In this document: in pieces, positions 43,162 to 55,063 of the stretch | How the letters are laid out: every line of letters begins with the position of its first letter | How positions within the stretch are numbered: the first letter of the stretch is position 1 | Assembly (NCBI GenBank): GCA_029204225.1 | Contig: CM055114.1 | Span: 16,074,879 to 16,138,878, forward strand | DNA length: 64,000 bases | Direction: 5' to 3' | From: Diphasiastrum complanatum | Lineage: Eukaryota > Streptophyta > Lycopodiopsida > Lycopodiales > Lycopodiaceae | The notes under the pieces: generated by a model | Seen by the model: the letters and a program-made list of their open reading frames with translations, nothing else | Told to the model about the DNA's origin: nothing | The model's database searches: none | Position numbers and translations under genes: made by a program

Positions 43162-44343
43162 GATTAAGCTTTGCAAATGATCAGTCTAAGCTACTTTCTA
43201 AAGTCTTGTATGTACCCAATTTATCTACAAATCTGCTCTCTATAAGCAGAATCACAGATCTAGGAGATAAAGTAGAATTTGAATGTTATTAATGCAAAGT
43301 AGTTGATAGGACAGGCAAGATCCTAGCACTCGAAAAGATGCATGTATACTTGTATAGATAAAGTCATTGCTTTTCTGCCTCTAGTCAGGCACTCAAGCAA
43401 ATAAAAGTTTACTTTGGCATTATAGACTTGATCACTTGAATCATCCTGATGTACAACAAATGTCTAGACATTCTATTGTTCTTGATTTAGACTATCCTCG
43501 TGATAAAGTCGAGTTACGTGTCTGTCAAGACTGTCTAGTTAGTAAACAGACTAGAAAACCATTTAGATCAAGCCATCAACATACTGCTAGAGGATTGTTA
43601 GACATTGTGCATTCAGACATTTGTGGCTCGATGAAAAATTCTTTACTGAAGGATGCAAAGTATTTATAACTTTTATTGATGAATTCTCCAGAAGGACTAT
43701 GGTTTACTTTATCAAGAAGAAATCATAAGCTTTCAATTGCTTCAGAATCTTCAAGGAGCGTGCAAAAAAAGAGACTGGAAGGACGATCAAGGCCTTAAGG
43801 TCAGACAATGGTGGAGAGTACATCTCTACTGAGTTTAAGGAGTACTACCAGAGCCAAGACATTGAGCAGCAATTCATCACTCCTTACAATCCTCAGTCAA
43901 ATGGCTTAGCCGAGAGGAAGAACCGTACTCTGGTTCAATCGACCAAATGTATGCTAGCGCATGCATCACTGTTTAAGAACTTCTGGGCCGGAGCTGTATC
44001 CACTACAGCTTATGTCCAGGACAAATGTTCGACCAAGGCCCTCTCAGGCAAGACACCCCATGAAGTGTGGACAAGCTCTAAGCCTATTGTGAAAAATCTA
44101 AGAGTGTTCGGATGCATTGCGTACGCACAGATCCCGAAAGACACAAGAAAAAAATTTGACTTTCAAGGTCTCAAGACCATCCTGATTGGATATACTTCAT
44201 CTGATAACATATACAAGTTGTATGATCCCGATACCCAACAAATCTTGTACAACCGGCATAAGTCTTTATTGAGGATCAGTTCGTCGACATCAAAGGCAAA
44301 GATGATGTTCCAGGAGAACCTTAATCACCTGCCATTGACATGA
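43162..44343 (+). pseudogene. pol: Copia integrase, broken
   Basis: GAG-pre-integrase (NHPDVQQMSRHSIVLDL, CQDCLVSKQTRKPF) leads to LLDIVHSDICG. After a stop the core continues with ALRSDNGGEYISTEFKEYYQ and NPQSNGLAERKNRTLVQS. All three catalytic acids (HSD, SDN, AERK) remain. A C-terminal FGCIAYAQIPKDTRKK and ILIGYTSSDNIYKLYDP follow. Stops at about 43667 and 43726 break the frame. Confidence 0.85.
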
Positions 44344-44526
44344 CAATCAGAGCTTCTGGCTCAAGCATGTCCATTATCGACCCACTATTCGACAGTGAAT
44401 CAGACAAAGACGTTGCTGCTACCCAGCAGAAAGTCCCAAGAGTGGTTCATCAGCTAATTCCTCCCAGAAGATCAAGCTGAGTGCACACACAACTCACAAG
44501 GGTAAACTCTTGAGTGTGCATGTCTC

Positions 44527-46118
44527 TTGATACAGGAACTAACAACAGTCAAAAATACATTTAGCCAACCAGACTCTGATCTCAAGAGAGAAGCTATGGA
44601 TAGAGAATATTCCTCTCTGATCAAGAACCAGACATGGTCACTAGTCAAAGTTCCTATTGGCTGCAATATCATTGATTGCAAATGGATCTTCAAGATCAAG
44701 TACAATGCCAATGGATCAATTGATCGAAGGAAGATAAAACTGGTAGCACGAGGATTCACTCATATTTCCAACATCGACTACAGTGAGACTTTCAGTCCAG
44801 TAGTCAAGCATTCATCGATCCAAGCCCTCCTATCATATGTGTAGCTGCCAACCTCGAAGTGCATCAACTTGAGCTTATCTGAATGGAGTTATACAAGAAG
44901 CATCTACATGATCCAACTCAAAGGATACGTTCTGGAAGGTATGAAGAATCATGTCTGTAAACTCCATAAGACACTCTATGGCTTGAAACAATCTGCTAGA
45001 GTTTGATTTTAGAGGATCAACACATTCCTCATCGAACAAGGTTTCCAACCAAGCACTGCTGATTGCAACGTCTATTCCAAGTCGGTGCAACAATCTTTCA
45101 TTATCATCACCTTATACGTGCATGATACGTTGGTTTTCATCAACAATACCAATTTGGTCAAGAATTCTAAACAGATGTTATTTTTTGAGTTCGACGTGAC
45201 TGATTTGGGCGAAGCTCACTTCTATTTGGGCATTCAGATCCACAGAGATAGAGCGAGATGACTGATCTATATCACTCAACAAAGGTATCTTCAAGATATT
45301 GCTAATAGATACAATCTAATGAATTGTAGTTAGCTCACTCACCAATGGATCCAGACCTGCATTTGTCAAAGGACCAATGTCCCCAGACCAAGCAGGAAGA
45401 TGAGCAGATGAGAGAGTATCCTTATCGATCGATACTTGGATCTCTCATGTACACAATGGTCTGTACAAGACCTGACATCTCTTTTGCAGTAAGCTCACTC
45501 AGCCAATATATGGCTAATCCTGGCATTACCCATTGGAAGGCTCTCATAAGAGTCATGAGGTATATTTGAGCTACCATGGACCAGTGCATCTGCTATGGAG
45601 AAGTCAACAATGACAATCTTCATCAGCTCAATGAATATTCTAATGCAAGCTGGGGAGGAGATGTAGACAATCGTAAGTCCATATCTGAATTTACATTCTT
45701 CTTCAAAGGCGGTCCTATCTTATGGAACAGTCGTAAACAAACCTCTATCGCTCTTTCTTCTACAGAAGTATAATACATTGCTGCTTCTCAATCTATTAAA
45801 GAAGCGTTTTGGTTGAGAAATTTATTGTTCGACATTAGTTTGTATCAGTACAACCCCACAATTATATTCTATGATAATCAGAGTGCTATTGCCTTATCGG
45901 CCAACCCTAGATTTCACTCTAGGAGTAAGCACATTGAAATCAGATATCACTACATCAGAGGCAAGGTTTTCAACAAGGATGTAAGCTTTACATACTATAG
46001 AACATAGTCATGGTTGCAGATATATTCACGAAAGCATTAAGTGGTAATGCACACAACAAGTTTTGTGCATTGCCAAGTCTAAAGATCAAGGCATTCACAA
46101 ATCCAAATTAAGAGGGGT
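44527..46118 (+). pseudogene. pol: Copia RT and RNase H, broken
   Basis: RVT_2 begins with REAMDREYSSLIKNQTWSLV, IDCKWIFKIKYNANGSIDR and LVARGFTHISNIDYSETFSP. The catalytic YVDD is YVHD (LYVHDTLVFINN), a lost metal-binding Asp. RNase H reads YRSILGSLMYTMVCTRPDIS, NASWGGDVDNRKS, RKQTSIALSSTEV-stop-YIAAS, FYDNQSAIALSANP and SKHIEIRYHYIRGK. ADIFTKAL is readable after another stop. The polypurine tract ATTAAGAGGGG (46108-46118) touches the 3' LTR. Confidence 0.87.
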
Positions 46119-47279
46119 TGTTGGATTTATCTCCTTTACTCTCTTAAATTCTGTGTTATTCTGCCTCCATTCATGCTGATGTATTTTTACTCATGTTGTC
46201 GCACAATCTGCATATTTATATGTAAAATAAGACAGACGAATAAAATGCAACTGTGTGCACAAATACAAGTAAATTTCCACAGGCAAAAAAGCGCGAGAAA
46301 TGTGACACTGTGTTTTAACACATGATTTGTGACAGGTGAAAAAGATGACACTGTCTTACAAATGCCAAAGGTACCCTTATAGAAAAGTGAAGGTACCTTG
46401 TAAATTAGTTTCTAAGGCATTTGTCAGAGCGTCGCATTTTTTGTATTTTCACCAACATTAATTTCAGTGAAGGCTAACGTTGCAGCCTTCTCATGCTCAT
46501 CCCCATGCACTGTGCAATCAAATTTGATAACGACAGTAGCCACCCATGATCTCCCACAGACAGCACATCCACTTTGTACTTTCTTCATCTGCACACCTAT
46601 AAAAATTATGTATATATATTGAATACCATCTGTGTATTCAAATATGATAAACAAGCAACATGCATAATAGCATCAAAAGCTTATAAGAGATAGAAAAAGT
46701 GGATGCTTTCACGCATCAATTCTTTCTTTCAGATGTATTGTCAGTAATAGGTTTATCACCTTTACAGATTGTGTGATTAGCTTTGTGATGCACACGGTTT
46801 CGTCCGCTATTCTCTTGTGCTCACCTGCATTATTGACCTGTATATTTCACTATACTTAATCTGATTACAGCTCTGTTTGTTCTGCGTTTAGATTTGTGTC
46901 AATTTTGCAATGCTTTTCTACATTCTGTCTGACTTTCTTATTGCTTAACCTGGTAGTCTACTCTTAGCAAATTATTATTAGTCTAGCTAATATTTTGTCT
47001 TGCGTTTCGTGACTGATTATCAGTCTAGCTCAACCTAGCTCTTCGCGAATTATTTGTGACTAATAATTTGTCTAGCTGTTCTCGACAAATTATCTTTCGG
47101 ATGTATTGTTGCTTAATGTTTGGCTACGTAATCAGATCGAATGTGATTTCTATCACTAATGTTCTGTTCGAGTCTGATAGGCGTAGTCATGCTTAAGGAA
47201 AGAGTGAGATAGCTGATTTCGCTATGCACGAACACTTTCAATTAGCTATTTTTGTTTCTCACACCCCCCTTTTCCAACA
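46119..47279 (+). mobile_element. Copia 3' LTR (family B), full length
   Basis: TGTTGGATTTATCTCC at the start and CCTTTTCCAACA at the end (1,161 bp). Its reverse complement is found at 61189-62351 and in part at 19059-19787. TATA-like CCTATAAAAATTATG is near 46592. Direct 5' LTR is absent. Confidence 0.88.
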
Positions 47280-47316
47280 GTTATATGGGAAGCTTATTAA
47301 GCTATAATGATACTAG

Positions 47317-47589
47317 ACTTAGAATTTGCTTCGAATAGGAACACAAATCATGCTACATAGTAACACAGACATAAAAAACTCTCCACATCAAGCTCACATA
47401 GCAATTGTATTTCTCAAAATAAAATTACACTGTACATATAGTTGTTCACTCATGCAACCCATGCATGACCCAGGTTGCCATTGGCGGGACACGTGTCCCG
47501 TCGATTTGCCTTGTGGTTAGGCCAATTGATCCTTATTGACTGATAGGACCCACAGTATAGTAGCACAGTGATTCTACTTTAATTCTAAC
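47317..47589 (-). repeat. Copia 3' LTR fragment, minus orientation
   Basis: The first 190 bp (CTTAGAATTTGCTTCGAA...) recur as a direct repeat at 48872-49050, on the other side of the RT/RNase H fragment. On its right a purine tract (minus-strand AAGGGAGAGAG, 47590-47600) marks the 3' end of a minus-strand element. Confidence 0.65.
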
Positions 47590-47600
47590 TCTCTCCCTTA

Positions 47601-48860
47601 AAGTAGAGTCTACTTTTTATACAGTCATGTACATAGCTCAACAAACTTTAAGTACAGAAAGCTTTGATCTAAACTTATCAAACTTTTCTCTAACAAGTGG
47701 CTTAGTGAAAATATCAGCTAGTTTTCTTCCATACTACAATGAACAACATGAATTTCACAACTCAGCAGCCTCTCACGTATAAAGTGATACTGAATCTGAA
47801 TGTGTTTGGTTCTTGCATGGAACACTGGATTCTTTGCTAGCTGAATGCCACTCTAACTGTCGCTATGTATAGTCATGAGATTTTTCTGCTTCATGCCAAC
47901 TTCTTCCAAGATTTGTCTCAGCCATATAGCTTCTTGTGCTGCAGTACACATTGCCTTATACTCTACTTCTTTGGTGGATAGAGCAATTGTACTTTGCTTC
48001 TTACTAGGCCAAGAAAAGCAACTACCACAAAACTGGAATACATACCCTGTGGTGGATCTACGATCATTATAGTCACCTCCCCAATCCGCATCCACATAGC
48101 CACACAACTCAGGTAAACACTCATGCTTCCTGTAAATCAAGCCATAATCTGAAGTGTCTTTCACATAACGCAAAATGCGTTTAGCTACCTTCCAATGCGT
48201 TTCCATAGGTGCTGCCATAAACTGACTTACAATGGCAACAACATAGCATATATCTGGTCTAGTCATGGTAAGGTAAATCAAGCTCCCTACTAACTGCCTA
48301 TATAGTGTAGTATCAAATGACTGTGACTCATCAAGCTTAGAAAGCATTTTACCTGGTTTAATAGGAGTATTCACTGGTTTGCAATCCTACAACCTAAACC
48401 TGTGTAGCAACTCTTTGACATACTTCACTTGTGTTAAACCCACTTCGTGTCCTTTTTGCCACACCTCTACTCCGAGGCAATTATGCATCCGGTTGAGATC
48501 TGTCATCTGAGGTCTTTCTTGATCATGTCTATCATCTCTTGATTATTTCCCGTAATAATCAAGTCATCAACATAAAGAGCAATCAAAGCAACCATACCAT
48601 CAAAGCATAAGACATACTGATTTGGATCAGACTGTGTTCTCACCATCCCCTTTGAATGAAAGTAGGCATCAATCCTGCTATACCATGCATGTGCTGTCTG
48701 TTTAAGACCATAAAGCGCTTTCTTCAAGCAACATATTTTATTCTCCTATCCTTTCACTACAAAGCCTTCAGGTTGATCCACAAACACCTCTTCTTCTAAC
48801 TCACCATTTAGAAAAGCAGATTTCACATCCATCTAATGAAAAGGCCAACCAAAATGTAAA
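47601..48860 (-). pseudogene. pol: Copia RT and RNase H, minus strand, 5'-truncated
   Basis: RT: DVKSAFLNGELEEEVFVDQP-like sequence near 48830-48770, CLKKALYGLKQTAHAWYSRI and LIALYVDDLIITGNN with YVDD kept. RNase H: YRQLVGSLIYLTMTRPDICY, VDADWGGDYNDRRSTTGYV, WPSKKQSTIALSTKEVEYKA and MTIHSDS. Frames break near 48500 and 47853. RT's start, integrase and gag are deleted, and the right LTR copy begins only about 15 bp further on. Confidence 0.85.
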
Positions 48861-48871
48861 GCTAAATACCA

Positions 48872-49050
48872 ACTTAGAATTTGTTTCGAACAGGAACACA
48901 AATCATGCTACACAGTAACACAGATAGAAAAAACTCTCCATAACAAACTCACATAGCAACTGTATTTTTCAAAATAAAATTACACTGTACATATAGTTGT
49001 TCACTCAGGCAACCCACGCATGACCCAGGCTGCCGATGGCGGGACGCGTG
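48872..49050 (-). repeat. Copia LTR fragment, direct repeat of 47317-47505
   Basis: Same sequence and orientation as 47317-47505 with a few substitutions, ending GGGACGCGTGTC. It is the 5' LTR remnant of the minus-strand element and is joined to the LTR hairpin that starts at 49068. Confidence 0.75.
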
Positions 49051-49067
49051 TCTCTGATAGCTCTGAC

Positions 49068-49931
49068 AAGTTGCCGAGACTTCAGCTTATCAGAGATAGA
49101 CTTAGTAGATGCTTTTCAAGCATTTATTCTTCCTTCTCACATTGATTGCTACCATAAGCTCATAGCTATTACAAATCATAGTCAGCTTCATGCGGTTTCA
49201 CCCGCTATTGATTTGTGCTCACCAACATCATCTGACTTGTATTTTTATACATTCAATTTGAATAAATTACTGTCTAGTTTTGTGTTCAAATATTGTCAAT
49301 ATTGCATCACTCTTCGTTTTCTATTTGACTCTCTAATTGATTTGTGTAACTATACGCTCTTTTACTTTCGCAATTAGACTATATTTTGTGGTCGCCTACT
49401 ATAGTAGTAGTGCACACACTGAGGGAATTAGTCGACCACTGCCTTCGTGCAATAGTATTGCTTGACGCGCCCGAGTCTTCGAACCATTTTCCCAATATGG
49501 TATCAGAGCTATTAGTTCGAAGACTCGGGCGCGTCAAGCAATACTATTGCACGAAGGCAGTGGTCGACTAATTCCCTCAGTGTGTGCACTACTACTATAG
49601 TAGGCAACCACAAAATATAGTCTAATTGCGAAAGTAAAAGAGCGTATAGTTACACAAATCAATTAGAGAGTCAAATAGAAAACGAAGAGTGATGCAATAT
49701 TGACAATATTTGAACACAAAACTAGACAGTAATTTATTCAAATTGAATGTATAAAAATACAAGTCAGATGATGTTGGTGAGCACAAATCAATAGCGGGTG
49801 AAACCGCATGAAGCTGACTATGATTTGTAATAGCTATGAGCTTATGGTAGCAATCAATGTGAGAAGGAAGAATAAATGCTTGAAAAGCATCTACTAAGTC
49901 TATCTCTGATAAGTTGAAGTCTCGGCAACTT
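49068..49931. repeat. 417-bp LTR inverted repeat with a primer-binding-site loop
   Basis: Left arm 49068-49484 and right arm 49515-49931 are the same length and reverse complements with only a few mismatches seen and no indels. The 30-bp loop (49485-49514) holds CCCAATA-TGGTATCAGAGC. The arms are LTR R/U5-type sequence of a family B relative. The left arm leads into the primer-binding site in normal order, while the right arm is the same LTR end reversed. Confidence 0.95.
49498..49509 (+). other. Primer-binding site in the hairpin loop
   Basis: Exact TGGTATCAGAGC at the tip of the LTR inverted repeat. Confidence 0.9.
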
Positions 49932-50432
49932 TACGCGCTCGAGCGTAAGTGGAATCAGCTTATTTTTGGTTTGGTATAAACCACATATTAATGGAGTACA
50001 ATGATCAACTATATACAATTTACATTTGTGCAAGAATATGGCATGGGGAATAGATCATGGTTGTTGTTGTCATTGTCCAAGTAGTTGCACAGTATAGGAA
50101 GTGGGTGTGAGAAGGCTTCGACTATTCAGAGTTGAGCGTGTCACTGCTGATAGTCAATGGAGTCAAAATAGTCTTTTGATAGTTTCCGATGAGTTGGTTG
50201 AGTTGATAAGTCGGACTCCCCAATAAGTCAGTCAGGTTGGGTTTTCCCGATAAGTCGGATAAGTCCTACAAGTCGGGTGACTTTGACAAGTCGGACTGCC
50301 ATTCTCTTGCATGTCTTCCATAATAGAGTATTTATGTAGACAGTGCGACAAATGTGAGTAAATTGCAGCAATATGAATGGAACTACATTAACATGGGATT
50401 TAGGAGAGTAGAGAAAATAAATCCAACACATA
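49932..50432 (-). mobile_element. Remainder of minus-oriented family B-type LTR
   Basis: Continues from the right hairpin arm to AATAAATCCAACA at 50432, the reverse complement of the family B start. At 50208-50297 it carries six short units of the form AAGTCGG. A purine-rich tract on the minus strand (GGAGGGTTATATG) follows, but no coding sequence does. The last 90 bp match 58217-58310 inverted. Confidence 0.7.
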
Positions 50433-51514
50433 TAACCCTCCCTATAAGTCTCTAAAAAACACATTAAACTTTGGAAGGCTTATATTGAGGCGACCCTACG
50501 GACCCGACGCTCAAGATTTCTACTTCCCCCGTGTCTCTTTTTAGATTATATCTTTCAAAAAATCGCTAAAAAAAAGCGTTGGAAATCGCGTGTATTGTTG
50601 TAGTGAATAAGTATCACGTACAAATTAGATGAATCATGAGCACACATTTTCAACTTTTTCCATTTGTTTTTTTGTCAAGGTTTTTCTCTCTTTGTTTAAC
50701 ATTTTGCCAGTGTTGATGAGTCCTTGAGCCATACTCTATAGTTAACTATTGCCTCTAGTATTATGATGCCCATCTCTTTCCTTCTTGTTCTAACCACCTC
50801 TCAATTATTTGTTAATGACCTCACCCTATTCATGACCATGAACTATAAGCACATAATTCAAGCTACCCTTGCCATTTCTTATACCTGTTTCCATTGCTCC
50901 ACCTTAGTCATGAACTTTTCTAACCCCCCACCCACCCACACACGCGCGCGCTTGCACGCGCACACACACACACACACACAATGTTCCAAATGTCTTCTAG
51001 ATCATCTTCTATGCCAACATTCTTATACTCTTTGGCATTTTCCCCACTAACATCCCAAAACCCTATTACCTTATTCTGCCATCACTAAAACTTATCATTC
51101 AACATATCTTGACAACCTACCTAGTGTTATCCCTTTGTACTTTTGTCTCCTTAAAGGCTACTACCAACTCCTACACCAAAAGACTTTCTTTTTTTGTTGT
51201 AGAACAAATGAAAAATGTAATGTGAGTGCCCTTGGAATTCATGTGAACACTCTCTCATCCATCATATGGGTAACTCTGTGAATGCCTGAAACCTTCCTTC
51301 TCCTTCATTAAAGTTATTACCTATAGGAGAAAATACACCTTCCAAACCTTGACCTCCTTTTATAGACTTCTTGTACTCACCCCTAAATTATTTCTTGAAC
51401 ATCTTTGGATATCTCAAAACATTATCCCTCAACATACTTTCATTTAGCATTCTTTGAATTATTTGCAACCACAATGCATTATCCAAGAGCACTTAAGTCT
51501 AGCTTGTGACATTT
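50433..51514. other. Gene-poor stretch
   Basis: No convincing gene. The alternating CA/CG tract at 50931-50981 is its main feature. Short frames here (for example 50763-51050) look compositional. Confidence 0.5.
50931..50981. repeat. Alternating CA/CG tract
   Basis: CCACCCACACACGCGCGCGC, TTGCACGCG and (CA)10. Alternating purine-pyrimidine with a CG core is the kind of sequence that can adopt Z-DNA. Confidence 0.9.
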
Positions 51515-52127
51515 GTAGAAACCAGTGTTGGGTGGGTATATAGGTGCTCTACTGGTATCAACAATGGTATTAACAATGGTATCATAGAACATACCCAACT
51601 AGTATAATGTTTTGTAATACTAGGGTCGATACTTGACTAGGCCTGGTTAAAGCCCATCAGTGCACATATTGATACCTTAATTAGGGGCAAAAAAGTCAAT
51701 TTTAACATGGTACCGATATAGTATCCATTTTTAGTTGGTTTCCAAAGATTACATATGTAATTAATATTATTTATGGTGTCCTGAAGACATTGGTGGACAC
51801 CAACAAAGGATTGGCCTTTAAAATCATATGCATATTACATTTAAAAAGGTCATGATTTTCATTAAATGCATACTACCCTTGATTAAAAGTCTAATCTTAG
51901 AAAGAAAATAATAATTAAAAGTCTAATTTTAGAGAGAAAATAATATACTCATACTAGGCTTATACTCGGCTAGTATCACCCCTAAATACCCAGGCCGGTT
52001 GATACTAGCCACCAATTTACAAATATGGTGATAATTCATACCTGGCTGGTGTCAGGATTTTTAATAAAGTAAAATACCAAGACTCGGCTAGTATTAAAAA
52101 TATTAATACCGCAACACTGGTAGAAAC
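51515..52127. mobile_element. hAT-type MITE with 8-bp target duplication
   Basis: Element 51523-52119 (597 bp) starts CAGTGTTG and ends CAACACTG. It is flanked by GTAGAAAC at 51515-51522 and again at 52120-52127. An 8-bp duplication with CA-GTG termini fits the hAT superfamily. No transposase is encoded. Subterminal copies of CTCGGCTAGTAT lie near 51975 and 52085, and GGTATCAACAATGG-type repeats near 51565-51590. Confidence 0.92.
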
Positions 52128-53590
52128 CCATTCCCCTCTTGACAACCATAGAAACTTAGTAGCCCTCTTGAATACCAAATGCTTATTTTTCCTTGTCGAT
52201 TGTTTTAAAAACTCATGAAATTGAAAAGACCATTGCAAAGACTATAACTCCTAAAATGACTTCTACTATCACATTAAAAAGAGCTCATGTACCTTCACCA
52301 TTATGAATAAAAAGTGAAAAAGTGATGGTTTTCCCTCCACTTGGAACCTTTCATTAAATGCTTCCCTAATGTCGAACTTCATGACTTTTTCATATAAGAT
52401 CTCTATCCAAGCCCTCTCCCATCAGCCCTACCATGATTGTGTCTTGCACAATATTATCGAGAAAACATTCTCCCAACTAGTTGCCTCCTATTTTCACCAC
52501 CTTTGGACACAATCTGGACCTCGATTGTCCTCCTTGCCTTCTCCCTTGTTACGAGTCAGCCAAAGTCATTGTTTGGGGTGTTTTTGATAGAAGCTGTGTT
52601 GGTGGTGTGCTTATGGAGCATTCGTGTAGATTAAAAAAATTATAATCCATCTAGACTCAAGATTTACCATCTTTTCTAACAAAAATTTTGCCAGCTTTAA
52701 TTCAACACTTGAATTTATTGCTCACGATATGAAACTCTGTCATTATCAAAAAAATAATTTGATGAATGGCTTTTCTCTTAGACTCAAGTTTATGCTATAC
52801 GGGTGTATATTTTTGAAGTGCTTTTCCACTTCTCATTTTGGTTTACATAGTTGTCTTGGACATAAAATTGATTTCAAAGACTACCAACCTTGAAAATATC
52901 AACTACGGGCCACGACACCCTTTTTCTATTATGCTTATAGCCCTTGTCAATAGTTTGCACATTTTGTAAAAATTTAGCATTTTATTGGTGGTACAAAAAG
53001 GCTAATCATGTTGCTTATCTTGCATCACTGTGTCTATTTTAGAAATCATGACATCATTATGAAGCCTTCCCGATTTGACGGAGGTTTTCCCTCCATAGAA
53101 AGGCATATTCATGGTAATATTTAATGCTTCATAAAGAGGTGAATTGATAATAAGAATTTCACATTCAAACTTCTAAAAGTTCACACCCTTCCTAAAAAAA
53201 AGGTAGTCAATATTCTTGAGTGTGTATATTTTAAATTATATAGGTGAATACCCATGTTCTATTCCAAATACCATGGACAAACGACATCTCCCTTGGGCAA
53301 TTCACTTGGCTTTGCTCAAAAGGTGGATGTGAAGATTATCTAGTGAAGGTAAATACATAATAATGCTAGTGCAAAATCAAACTTTTGCTCAAAGTTCAAA
53401 CTTCATGATGAACAGATGCCATGATGAAAGTCATTCCTATTTTACAGCAATTCATGCGTACCTGCCTTTCAGATCACATGGGTGGTCATTGCAAGGCATA
53501 AGTAATATGCATGGCAAGTTGATAAGGTGACGTTTGTAAGCTTTTGAAGCTCTATAATGCTCATTCTTCAACACTTGATATTTACACCTA
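52128..53590. other. Gene-poor stretch
   Basis: AT-rich with scattered short frames and no match to the element families in this window. Some phrases could be very old retroelement sequence, but I cannot support one. Confidence 0.4.
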
Positions 53591-53689
53591 TTGGGTGGCA
53601 AGAAGCACAATTACCACTTCTATCCCTTCGACATTACTTGTATTTCTAATAACGTGTTCTTGATTTGCTATTTTTTGTCCTTATCAATG

Positions 53690-54420
53690 AGCTTTACTAG
53701 AGCTGGGAAGGTTCTGCATGTCAATGTGTGCAGCCTTCAAAAACGCTGGGCAGAATTCTGTATATCAGGTTGAGTTGTTACCAATTTCTATCTCAGAAAT
53801 TCCTCGGCATGACATGTATAACCAGAAACGTCAAACTTGGCAAACTTATAGCGGGCAATTCGTCTTGAAGATATTTGTATGCACGAGAACATAATGATGT
53901 CGAGAGTCAAGAGGTGAAGATAGCTGTCCATTCTTGAGATCAGTCCACACTGCAAAAGCATTATTTCCAACGTCCATTCAAGGTTCAGTAATCCGGATAC
54001 CTATTCAATTCACAGAACACATCGTTGATTGGGTTTTCATGCGATCCAAAGAAAGTAGCCGGAGTTGACAGAAAGCTGCTGGCTGGGGAAGTAGACTTGA
54101 CTTTGCAGTGGTTTGCACCCAACAAGGGCGCGGCCGCAAAGGTCAAGGTCTTAATAACAGTCAAGCTCAGAGGAGGACGCCACATCTCCGACTCGGTGAC
54201 ATGGGGGTGCAGCTGTGCAACTACCTGCCTGAGATGATCAAGTCCATCCACTCGAAAGCAACGCGCATGTGACCGTAATGGTCTCGTGTCAATGTCTCAT
54301 ACTCGATGCACTGAATCCATTCGTAAACTCTTCTGGAACTGCTTTTCTTCGTGCACGCGATGCGCTCGTACCACGTGCAGCAACATGTAGATTCCAAGAA
54401 GAATACGTGCACGGAATCAG
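53690..54420 (+). pseudogene. Possible host-gene remnant, unidentified
   Basis: GC-richer than its surroundings. On the + strand there are readable pieces such as EIPRHDMYNQKRQTWQTYSG (from about 53795), FSCDPKKVAGVDRKLLAGEV and KVLITVKLRGGRHISDSVTW (54030-54200), then VQLCNYLPEMIKSIHSKA in a shifted frame. A donor-like ATATCAG|GTTGAG is at 53761-53773. The minus strand also has an open piece (54412-54221) ending at a donor-like CAG|GTAGTT, so direction is uncertain. I do not recognise the protein. Confidence 0.3.
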
Positions 54421-54587
54421 CAGCGAGATCTATGTATAATACGTATTATTGTTTGCTGCTGGACCTGCTGGTTGATCCGGCCGGGAGTAGATCAAGAAAT
54501 AGCCTGATTGCGATATTCTGTAGAAAATCTATTGCTGATTGCTGGCTACAGTCTGCAAAGCAGACGGAAAGGTGACACCGCAGTACT

Positions 54588-54628
54588 CAGCTTGCAGCAG
54601 CTTGCAGCAGCTTGCAGCTGCAGCAGCA
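54588..54628. repeat. Short tandem repeat
   Basis: About three and a half copies of CTTGCAGCAG, followed by CTGCAGCAGCATGG. Confidence 0.88.
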
Positions 54629-54639
54629 TGGCGAGTTGA

Positions 54640-55042
54640 GGAGAAGAAATAATGAAAGGGATGGTTTTGAAAACTATTTGGGAGCATAAAAAATGACGCA
54701 TGGTGTGATCAGTGGATGATGGTGGTGAGGATAGATGATTCGATTCTATTGTATTCTATTCTATTCATGAGTCAAGGGTCAAGAGTGTCAAGTAAGCATT
54801 TCAAATTTAAAATCACTTTTTTATTTTTCACGAAGAAAAAGGAGGCGCTCACAAAGAGAATTGTAAGTCTCCTTTTTTTTTGTGCATTTAATTTTTTTTA
54901 AATGCACATTTCGGATGGAAGGTGGGTGTAAACAATATTGATTTTACAGCAAGGAAGGATGCTTTCTCGGGGCATTCAGCCTGAGGAAGGACTTTTTCTC
55001 CCAAGGGGCGCGGGGCAGAATGCTCTCAGAGGGCGACCTTCT
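54640..55042. other. Gene-free stretch
   Basis: Contains a TTCTATT-rich microrepeat at about 54736-54766. No coding frame is supported. Confidence 0.45.
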
Positions 55043-55063
55043 CCCCCCCCCCCCCCCCCCCCC
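55043..55063. repeat. Poly-C tract
   Basis: Twenty-one consecutive C, so a G run on the minus strand. It produces a false poly-Pro or poly-Gly frame. The true length may be hard to assemble. Confidence 0.95.

Noticed and set aside
54460-54490. CTGGTTGATCCGGCCGGGAGTAG resembles the start of 18S rRNA
   Set aside because: Similarity is limited to about 20 bases with mismatches, and the following sequence does not match small-subunit rRNA. Treated as chance.
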